A stretch of DNA of 64,000 nt from UBA8828 sp964510855 (lineage in GTDB: Bacteria; Verrucomicrobiota; Verrucomicrobiia; Opitutales; UBA953): positions 1 to 64,000 of the forward strand of contig CAZEDB010000005.1 in the NCBI GenBank assembly GCA_964510855.1, given 5' to 3'. Both the position numbers and the translations under genes were made by a program. Shown here one piece after another: positions 57,607-64,000 of this stretch (its first letter is position 1; each line of letters opens with the position of its first letter). Below the pieces are notes generated by a model. It ran no database searches. It saw only the letters and a list, made by a program, of their open reading frames with translations, and was not told the DNA's origin.

Positions 57607-59838
57607 TCAGCGAGCAGGAATACCTGCAGTTACTTTAGGAGGGGTCGTACCAGCGGCGGTGGCAGGAGGCAACTGACCAGCCCATTCTGCGGCAATCCGT
57701 AAAGCCTCGCGCAAGGGGATATCAACCTCAGGCCAAGTTTCGTCGGCAAACGAGAGGCGTTGGCGCGAGAGTCGCTTAGATGCTTTTTGCCACTCAGGGT
57801 CGGTGGCCTTCTCCTCTTTTAGTGCGGCTTCAAGTTTGATATCTTGAGCGGCGAAGTCGGTTTTATTTAAAACCTCGAGTTGCTGGCGCACATGATCACG
57901 GAAGGCGAGGTCGGCCACACGTTCGTCGCGGCGCGAAGCTAAAGCCAAGGGAACTTCTTTACGATTAAAGCGCGTCTTAACCCATTCAAGGATACGAGCA
58001 TGGACAGTAAACTCAGGGAGCTCAGCTTGGCGACGGCGACTCGATTCAGCTAGGCCTTTAACTAAAGCAGGGCTGATTGGAGCGCGAAGCCAAGCCCCCG
58101 TATCAGGTTGGCTAAACAGGGGCGCAACCGCGTCCCAGGGCAGAGGGTTATCGAGATCAGATTCCGCAACCGGGAGAACTGAGAAAACGGAGGGAACGAA
58201 AATATCGGCGGGAACGCCTTTTAACTGAATCGAAGAACCGCTCGGGCCGTACCACTTTTGAATGGTAACTTTTACGCCGGACTTAAGCGTCCGATCAATA
58301 CGGGCAAGTTCGAGAATGTTTTGTACCGTACCCTTACCGTGCGTGGTAGGGTCGCCGACAATGAGGGCGCGTTGATGATCGCGTAAGGCGCCAGCAACAA
58401 TTTCAGAGGCCGAAGCTGAAGCCTTCGAAGTTAAAACCATGAGAGGGCCATCCCATGCCACCTTACCGCCATCATCATCACGGAAAGTTTCTGCCCTTCC
58501 ATTACTGTCGCGAATTTGCACCACGGGGCCTCCAGGAATAAAAAGCCCGGTGACGCCAATCGCTTCACCCAATAGACCGCCCCCGTTGCGACGGAGGTCA
58601 AGAATGAGGGCCTGCATGCCCAGGGCGCGCAACTTAACTATCAATTCTTCCACATCGTTGGTGGGCGTGGCCTTATCTTTGCCCTCAGCACCATAGAATG
58701 CAGGCAGATCAATCACGCCGATAGCGATGGTACGACTGCCATAAGGGACCTCCATGAGGCGAGCGGAGGCGAGTTGACCGATAAGTTTAATGGGGGCGCG
58801 CTTGAGGGTGATCTCTTTACGCGGGCCACCACCTACAGGCTCTAAGACGAGACGAATCGATGTCCCATCTTTACCACGAATGCGTGAGATGGCCTTGTTG
58901 AGACGCATGCCGACAATGTCTTCGAGGGGGCCTTGCGTGCCCTGCCCGACCAAGATAATCCGGTCGCCGCTTTTTGCCCGACCATCCAGAGCCAGCGGGC
59001 CGCCGGGCATGACTTCCTTAATGGTGCAGTAGCCATCTTCATCAGCCAGCGTCGCGCCGATACCAACCAACGAATTGCGCATTTGGATTTCGAACTCTTC
59101 CAAGGACTGACGACTAAAGAAGGAAGAATGGGGATCATACTGAGCCGCAACTGCGTTAAGGAAAAATTCTTGGATTTCGTGCGGCTCGTAAGCGAGGTAG
59201 CCGGCTACTTTTTCATAGCGTTTAGCGAGTCGCGTACGGGCTTCAGCGATGCGGGCCTCAGTTAAATTAAGCGATTCAGCCTTTGAGGGGCTGGTCTCGG
59301 CCCGGGGCGTTTCACCACCAAAATCTTTGTCTTCCCCTAAGGCTTCAGAAAGTAAATCAAGTTGCACGCGCTGACGCCAAAGGCTCTCAGACTCAGCAGC
59401 ATCTTTAGGCCAAGCTGCTTTGCGGCGATCGGTCTGAAAGGTTCCCTGGCGGTTAAGGTCAAAGGCGGGGTCCTTAACTAACTTAAGCGCATAGGCTGTC
59501 CGCTCGGTGACACGGACTTGGAAGCGCGCGTAAATTTCAAAAGCTGGGGTGAGGTTGCCGCGTTGAAGATAGAGATCGAGTGAGCCTTCGTAGCGATCAC
59601 GAAACTCGGCCAGGTCTTCAGCGGTTAGGTAAAGTTTAGCCCGATCAAGGCTCTCAATGTAGGTTTCTATGATGGCACCGTAATCCAACGAGTCCGCGGG
59701 TTTCTTACTTATATGAAGACGCTCGAGGAGCGCGGTAAGGGCCGTCGACTCCTTGGCCATTGAGGGCTGGGTCGTAAAGCGCGCATCTTGCGCACCAGCG
59801 AAGGCGGCAAGCAGGATGAGGGATAGGGCAAAGCGCAT
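57607..59838 (-). CDS. Tail-specific (carboxy-terminal processing) protease, S41 family
   Basis: A 743-residue periplasmic protease with signal peptide (MRFALSLILLAAFAGAQD). It has an N-terminal helical domain, a PDZ domain (LVGIGATLADEDGYCTIKEV ... GDRIILVGQG), the TSP catalytic core with Ser in SKASASASEIVAGAL and Lys in DPTTHGKGTVQ, and a C-terminal DUF3340-type domain. The architecture equals E. coli Prc, which degrades misfolded or tagged periplasmic proteins and processes lipoproteins. It is followed by rhomboid and clpP genes upstream in the same orientation. Confidence 0.93.
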   Translation of the reverse strand: MRFALSLILLAAFAGAQDARFTTQPSMAKESTALTALLERLHISKKPADSLDYGAIIETYIESLDRAKLYLTAEDLAEFRDRYEGSLDLYLQRGNLTPAFEIYARFQVRVTERTAYALKLVKDPAFDLNRQGTFQTDRRKAAWPKDAAESESLWRQRVQLDLLSEALGEDKDFGGETPRAETSPSKAESLNLTEARIAEARTRLAKRYEKVAGYLAYEPHEIQEFFLNAVAAQYDPHSSFFSRQSLEEFEIQMRNSLVGIGATLADEDGYCTIKEVMPGGPLALDGRAKSGDRIILVGQGTQGPLEDIVGMRLNKAISRIRGKDGTSIRLVLEPVGGGPRKEITLKRAPIKLIGQLASARLMEVPYGSRTIAIGVIDLPAFYGAEGKDKATPTNDVEELIVKLRALGMQALILDLRRNGGGLLGEAIGVTGLFIPGGPVVQIRDSNGRAETFRDDDGGKVAWDGPLMVLTSKASASASEIVAGALRDHQRALIVGDPTTHGKGTVQNILELARIDRTLKSGVKVTIQKWYGPSGSSIQLKGVPADIFVPSVFSVLPVAESDLDNPLPWDAVAPLFSQPDTGAWLRAPISPALVKGLAESSRRRQAELPEFTVHARILEWVKTRFNRKEVPLALASRRDERVADLAFRDHVRQQLEVLNKTDFAAQDIKLEAALKEEKATDPEWQKASKRLSRQRLSFADETWPEVDIPLREALRIAAEWAGQLPPATAAGTTPPKVTAGIPAR

Positions 59839-59848
59839 GGTACAGAAA

Positions 59849-60733
59849 TTAGCGGAGCCGCTGGCTTAATTCGTCCAATCGTTGACGTTCGTGAGGCGAA
59901 AGAGCCCCAAAGCCTTGGGCAGAAATTTTATCGAGTAAGGCATCGAGTTCGGCCCGAGGTGAAAGACTAGGAGAAGCCGCCTCAGGAGCAACACTCGAGG
60001 CTCGGGCATGGGCAACCACGGGTGAGCGTTTCTCGACCACTAAAACTCGGAGTTGTGGCGTGGGATTGCGCTCCAGTCGGCGGTTATTCCAAGCTAACAA
60101 CCACCCCATAATCAAACCGCCGAGGTGAGCGGAATGGGCAATAGGCGACTCCCAAGCGGGGCGCCAGGTCGACCAATTGTGTTGCGAGGGGAGTTCGCTA
60201 AAAATCCAACCGGCAGCAGCGAAAACCCAAATGAAGGCGAGGAGCCAGCGGACGCGTAGGGTAACGGGTAAGAAGAAGAAGAGGAGCAAGGTGACGGACT
60301 CATCTTCCCGTCCATCTAAACCCACCACCATAACCGTCATGACCGCAGCGGAGGCGCCAACGAGTAGGCCACCCGGAGATCCTAATCCGGTGAGATACCA
60401 TGCGAGAGCGCCGACGAGGGTGCCAAGGAGGAGGCTGCGGATAAGGGCGGCGCGTCCATGCGTGCCTTCAACCAGCGGCCCTACCCACCAAAGCAGCAGG
60501 CCATTCCCGAGCAGATGCCAAAAGCCATCATGACAGAGCGCATAAGTCAGCCATTGCCAAAATTGCGGGGCGGCAGACGACAATGGTACCCAATCGAGGA
60601 AGGCAGTTTTACTAGATTCAGCAACTAACTGCAGAATAAAAACACCGACCAACAAACCTAAGACGAGATGGGTTACCGGAGGGGAACTCCCCTCAGGGCC
60701 CCCGCGCATGTAGGTGCGGTCGGCGAGGCCCAT
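59849..60733 (-). CDS. Rhomboid-family intramembrane serine protease
   Basis: A 294-residue membrane protein. The rhomboid features are visible: CHDGFWHLLGNGLLLW (helix 2, with histidine and asparagine), the catalytic serine in GASAAVMTVM (helix 4), and the catalytic histidine in SAHLGGLIMGWLLAW (helix 6). A cytoplasmic C-terminal tail ends with a small helical domain (ALLDKISAQGFGALSPHERQ) that is found on many rhomboids of this phylum. It lies between the Prc-like protease and clpP2 genes on the same strand, with ten and seven base spacings. Confidence 0.92.
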   Translation of the reverse strand: MGLADRTYMRGGPEGSSPPVTHLVLGLLVGVFILQLVAESSKTAFLDWVPLSSAAPQFWQWLTYALCHDGFWHLLGNGLLLWWVGPLVEGTHGRAALIRSLLLGTLVGALAWYLTGLGSPGGLLVGASAAVMTVMVVGLDGREDESVTLLLFFFLPVTLRVRWLLAFIWVFAAAGWIFSELPSQHNWSTWRPAWESPIAHSAHLGGLIMGWLLAWNNRRLERNPTPQLRVLVVEKRSPVVAHARASSVAPEAASPSLSPRAELDALLDKISAQGFGALSPHERQRLDELSQRLR

Positions 60734-60740
60734 TAGATTT

Positions 60741-61352
60741 TTAGATTTTGGTCACGATGCCATCCGCCAAACCATAATCAATGGCTTCTTGGGCCGTCAT
60801 GTAGAAATCGCGGTCGGTGTCTTTCTCAACTTTGGCCAGAGGCTGACCCGAGGCTTGGGCGAGAATGGCGTTAAGTTCACGGCGCATCCGCTCCATCTCT
60901 TGGGCTTGAATGTGAATGTCGACCGCGGGCGCAACAATTCGGCCCATGATTAAGGGCTGGTGGATCATCACTTGCGCATGCGGGAAAAGAAGGCGGTGGC
61001 CCTTTTGCTTAGGGGCTTGGAGGAGAATTGACCCCATCGAAGCGGCCATCCCGCAAACCACGACCTTCACAGGTGAAGTAATGAGGCGGATGGTGTCGTA
61101 GATCGCCATGCCGGCGGTGATTGAGCCCCCAGGGGTGTTGATATAAAAAGTGATGGGTTCACCTGGAGCTACCGCTTCAAGGTAAAGCAAGCGCTCGGTG
61201 ATGTCGCGCGCGGAGCTATCTTCGACTGCACCCCAAAGCGAAAGCTTACGCTGTTCGAGGAACTTGCGCTGAATCAGGGCAGCGACGGGGGTGCCATTCG
61301 CTTTTGCAGCCTCAGCTTTTTCAGGAGTTTCTTCTTCGTCGTCGTGAGCCAT
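60741..61352 (-). CDS. Second ATP-dependent Clp protease proteolytic subunit (ClpP2)
   Basis: 203 residues from ATG 61352 (MAHDDEEETPEKAEA). It has an acidic N-terminal extension and the ClpP core with Ser105 in GMAASMGSILL, His131 in VMIHQPLIMG and Asp in KDTDRDFYMTAQEA. It differs from the tig-clpX-linked ClpP1 in its longer and charged N-terminus and in LWGAVEDSSARDIT. Paired ClpP isoforms can form mixed tetradecamers. No Clp ATPase gene is next to it. Confidence 0.92.
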   Translation of the reverse strand: MAHDDEEETPEKAEAAKANGTPVAALIQRKFLEQRKLSLWGAVEDSSARDITERLLYLEAVAPGEPITFYINTPGGSITAGMAIYDTIRLITSPVKVVVCGMAASMGSILLQAPKQKGHRLLFPHAQVMIHQPLIMGRIVAPAVDIHIQAQEMERMRRELNAILAQASGQPLAKVEKDTDRDFYMTAQEAIDYGLADGIVTKI

Positions 61353-61412
61353 GGGAAGGTAAGAGATTGGGAGAGATAGCGGCGGAGGCAAGCGGCGGAT
61401 GAGCCCTAAACA

Positions 61413-61438
61413 AAAGAGCCCCGAAATTCGGGGCTCTA
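61413..61438 (-). terminator. Intrinsic terminator after the solute symporter
   Basis: On the minus strand AGAGCCCCGA - ATT - TCGGGGCTCT (61437-61415) followed by TTTTG, about 18 bases past the symporter stop. Confidence 0.9.
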
Positions 61439-61454
61439 AATGCGGGATTAAGCT

Positions 61455-63398
61455 TTAGCGGGTGGCCGGAGAGTCGGGCCCGCCGTCGCTATGAGCCCAG
61501 AGGCGCTTAATAACCACGAGCAGAACCGCACCGCTAACCACCAGAACCGCAAGGCTAGCCCAAGCTAGGGGTGCACGGGTAGAGTCACCTACGGCGTAGA
61601 GGAAGTTGCCCAGAGCAAAGAGACCCGACCAGATAACAATCACGCCTGAAAACCAGCCGGTGAAAGCGAGGCCAGAGTGATTCGTATCGCGGGTTTCTTC
61701 TTCGGTAATACCCGCTTCGGCACGGAGCGCGGTCCAACCCGGACCCGCTGGCTTAACTTTGCGAACAAAGTTTAGGAGCGTTGCGCGGTCGGTTTGCGGT
61801 CCAACATAAGCCACTAATACCCAAGCAAAGGTGGTTAAACCTACTTGCCATAAAACCACGGTGGCAAAATCGGTGGCGATACCGAGACCATAACTGGTAT
61901 TTAACCAAACCAAGAAAGGCTTCATGCCCACTGAAGTAACGAGTGAAACCGCCATGGCCGTGACCTCACACCAAGCCGAAACACGCCACCAGAACCAACG
62001 GGCCAAGTAGAGCATACCCGTACCGGCACCAATCGAGATTAGTACCTGAAAGGCCTGCTGAGCCGACGTCATGTAGAAACTCAGCAAGGCAGCGAAGACG
62101 AAAATCAGGACCGTGCAGGCACGGCCGGCATTGACGTAATGTTTTTCGGTACCGTCTTTAACCATGAAACGACGGTAGAAATCGTGCACGAGGTAGGAGG
62201 CTCCCCAGTTTAAGTGGGTAAGAATAGTGGACGAGGTCGCCGCAATCAGACCCGCAATCATTAATCCGAAGAAACCTGAAGGCAGGAACTTCATCATCGC
62301 TGCGTAAGCCGAGTCGTGACCGATTAATTTAGGATCGGCGTGAGGGAAGGCAGCCTGAATGGAAGCTAAGTCAGGGAAGATAAGGATGGAGCAGAGGGCG
62401 CTGATAATCCAGGGCCAAGGACGGAACACGTAGTGCGCGAGGTTGAAGAACAGCGTACCACCCAAGGAGTCGCGCTCGGACTTAGAAGCCAACATACGCT
62501 GCGCAATATACGAACCTCCGCCGGGCTCGGCACCAGGATACCAATTTGCCCACCAACTAATGGCAATCGGGAGGATGAAAATCATCAGGGCCAGTTCCGA
62601 CATGGCAAAATTAGGTAATAAATCGAGGATGGGCTGACCCTTACCATCGATAGTTGAGACGACTGGGACATTAATCTCACCAACTTTTTGATCAACGACC
62701 TGTAGGGTAGAAAGTTTCTCAACCAAGATTTGCAAACCCACCCAAGCACTGTCGGTTTGAGCAAACTTCTGCGCCACCGCTACCAGCGCAAACCACGCTG
62801 CGGCAAATACCGCGGTCATCATAATAAAGAATTGAATCGTATCGATAATGATAACCCCCCAGAGGCCTGAGTGGGCAGCGAACACTACATTTAGGCCACC
62901 GATAGCTAAAATGGTGTAGAGGGGATCGAAACCAAAGAGAATGTTGGCAATCTTACAGGCCGCGAGCGTCACCATGCCCATGATGAAGCAATTAAAGAAG
63001 AGACCTAAATAAACCGCCCGGAAACCTCGTACCACCGAGGCAGCTTGGCCAGAGTAACGGTGCTCGTAGAACTCAAGGTCGGTCATGACCCCCGAGCGAC
63101 GCCACAGACGAGCGAAGAAAAAGACTGTGGCAATACCCGTGAGGGCAAAAGCCCACCACTGCCAGTTACCCGCCACGCCGTAACGGCGAACTTGTTCGGT
63201 TACCCAATTAGGTGTGTCAGCCGAAAAGGTCGTCGCTACCATGGATAAGCCTGCCAACCACCAAGGCACCGAACGTCCAGAGGCAAAGAACTCTGCCGTA
63301 CTTGAGCCAGAGCGCTTACCTACAAATAAGGCTGGGATGAAGCAGACTAGAATTGAGCCAATGATAATGGCCCAGTCGAGGAATGTGAGTTCGGGCAT
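61455..63398 (-). CDS. Sodium:solute symporter (SSS family)
   Basis: 647 residues from ATG 63398 (MPELTFLDWAIIIGSILVC). About 14 hydrophobic helices. The SSS core is recognised in FFASGRSVPWWLAGLSMVATTFSADTP, a Na+ site region, and GLMIAGLIAATSSTILTHLNWG. It takes up an unknown solute, for example a sugar or carboxylate, with sodium. A longer frame to 63470 adds a cysteine-rich extension without similarity. A terminator separates it from clpP2 downstream. Confidence 0.92.
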   Translation of the reverse strand: MPELTFLDWAIIIGSILVCFIPALFVGKRSGSSTAEFFASGRSVPWWLAGLSMVATTFSADTPNWVTEQVRRYGVAGNWQWWAFALTGIATVFFFARLWRRSGVMTDLEFYEHRYSGQAASVVRGFRAVYLGLFFNCFIMGMVTLAACKIANILFGFDPLYTILAIGGLNVVFAAHSGLWGVIIIDTIQFFIMMTAVFAAAWFALVAVAQKFAQTDSAWVGLQILVEKLSTLQVVDQKVGEINVPVVSTIDGKGQPILDLLPNFAMSELALMIFILPIAISWWANWYPGAEPGGGSYIAQRMLASKSERDSLGGTLFFNLAHYVFRPWPWIISALCSILIFPDLASIQAAFPHADPKLIGHDSAYAAMMKFLPSGFFGLMIAGLIAATSSTILTHLNWGASYLVHDFYRRFMVKDGTEKHYVNAGRACTVLIFVFAALLSFYMTSAQQAFQVLISIGAGTGMLYLARWFWWRVSAWCEVTAMAVSLVTSVGMKPFLVWLNTSYGLGIATDFATVVLWQVGLTTFAWVLVAYVGPQTDRATLLNFVRKVKPAGPGWTALRAEAGITEEETRDTNHSGLAFTGWFSGVIVIWSGLFALGNFLYAVGDSTRAPLAWASLAVLVVSGAVLLVVIKRLWAHSDGGPDSPATR

Positions 63399-63518
63399 AG
63401 GGGTAGGAGAAGCGAAACTGTTGCGGCAAGATAGGCAACGGGAAATGAACCCCAAACCCCTGCCCTTCAAGCCACCGCCCTCCTTTCATCTGAAGGCTTT
63501 CTTCTGAAGCCTATCCCC

Positions 63519-64000
63519 TTATCTCCCGGTCTGATAAACCCCTTGAGGATCGTAAATCCAATAGGCGTCGAAGGGATTCGTGAGCAGAGGAAGTTCGTAG
63601 TAAGCTTTTCCTTGAGCATCCACTTTGAGCTCAACCCCAAAGGCGGAAGCAGGGCGTGCAGGCTGGGGTTGAGGCTGGGCTGAAGTCGAACGCGCAGGAA
63701 GCACATCGAGCACAGATGTTTCTTCAATGCGGTTCACCACCACATCAACCCACTTGAGTTCCTTAGCGCGGTCACCAAAGGCCTGCCAGTCGCCCGTCGA
63801 ATCATTGGCGTACATTTGCTTGATAAACTCCTCGAGACTGATGCCCATTTTTTGCGCAACTGGGGTAGCGAGGCGTTCGAACCAGCGCTGCACAAAGGCC
63901 AGTTGTTCTTTGAGTACTGTCATGTTCGAGCGGTTAAAAGCCGTGCTTGCTTGGTGGTGCAGAAGAATGGTGTTAGGGTAGCAATACGAGCGCTCCGCCA
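63519..64000 (-). CDS. ClpP/SppA-like serine protease, N-terminal part beyond the window
   Basis: About 160 C-terminal residues are visible; the frame is open to the right edge (from AERSYCYPNTILLHHQASTA). The TILLHHQAS block resembles the active-site histidine strand of ClpP/SppA-type enzymes (compare VMIHQP), followed by a helical region KMGISLEEFIKQMYANDSTGD with WQAFGDRAKELKWVDVVVNRI, like the ClpP 'AxxxGLVD' end. A proline/glutamine linker and LPLLTNPFDAYWIYDP close the protein. The catalytic serine would be off-window. It is probably a non-Clp periplasmic or cytoplasmic relative; assignment is tentative. Confidence 0.6.
   Translation of the reverse strand, partial: AERSYCYPNTILLHHQASTAFNRSNMTVLKEQLAFVQRWFERLATPVAQKMGISLEEFIKQMYANDSTGDWQAFGDRAKELKWVDVVVNRIEETSVLDVLPARSTSAQPQPQPARPASAFGVELKVDAQGKAYYELPLLTNPFDAYWIYDPQGVYQTGR

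Overview
The window looks like a chromosomal stretch of a Verrucomicrobiota bacterium, most likely class Opitutae, probably a draft or metagenome-assembled genome because it carries two runs of exactly 100 N (14318-14417 and 19968-20067). The lineage call is an inference. It rests on three proteins ending in the same PEP-CTERM tail (PEPSTYGLILGGLAL followed by RRRRK), an ABC-GldG-DUF4340 gliding-type transporter operon, an ileS / DksA-like / lspA cluster with a lysine-alanine-proline tail on the DksA homologue, a GH35 galactosidase with a C-terminal discoidin-like region, and an archaeal/eukaryotic-type ProRS. The DNA is moderately GC-rich and densely coding, with no gene-free stretch above about 300 bases.

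Layout. 1-5 kb: partial trmD, rpsP, tRNA-Tyr, two small proteins, a fused OppB-OppC-type permease, a pseudouridine-synthase-like protein and rpsT. 5-10.5 kb: a leftward ileS - DksA-like - lspA - flavin reductase cluster. 10.5-14.3 kb: a two-gene unit of unknown function and trpS. 14.3-18.6 kb: ABC ATPase (cut by a gap), ABC-2 permease, GldG-like and DUF4340 proteins. 18.6-22.7 kb: zupT, nuoA, a gap, an S23-type four-helix-bundle gene between repeat arrays, class I fumarase and HU. 22.9-27.9 kb: pgpA, pgsA, coaD, then tig-clpP-clpX. 27.9-34 kb: hisA, a LolA-like protein, hisD, a GH35 galactosidase split by one in-frame stop, hisN-like. 34-41.4 kb: DUF2071, HAD, HDAC-like, a membrane-anchored acetyl-CoA synthetase, mutY, and adjacent rnhC-rnhB. 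41.6-47.4 kb: a complete late-step biotin operon (bioA-B-D-F-esterase-C) with a BirA-type operator in front. 47.5-51.3 kb: an accessory patch with VapBC, three PEP-CTERM genes and GTAG-headed REP-like palindromes. 51.3-57.6 kb: prmC, tsaC/sua5, rpsR, proS, MATE and an orphan ABC ATPase. 57.6-64 kb: tail-specific protease, rhomboid, second ClpP, a sodium/solute symporter and the 3' part of a ClpP/SppA-like protease.

The most unusual observation is how intergenic repeats sit against coding sequences. Purine-rich heptad arrays (GGGATTA / GAGATTA / GGGATGA) begin at the TGA stop codons of nuoA, fumarase and bioC. The nuoA and fumarase copies share a perfect 27-base inverted repeat that encloses the S23 gene. 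Independently, the TAG stops of vapC and prmC lie inside the GTAG head of a REP-like hairpin. Other points are a BioH-like esterase embedded in the biotin operon, loss of zinc-binding cysteines in the DksA-like protein and IleS, an altered SAM-pocket motif in TrmD, and an acetyl-CoA synthetase with an N-terminal transmembrane anchor.
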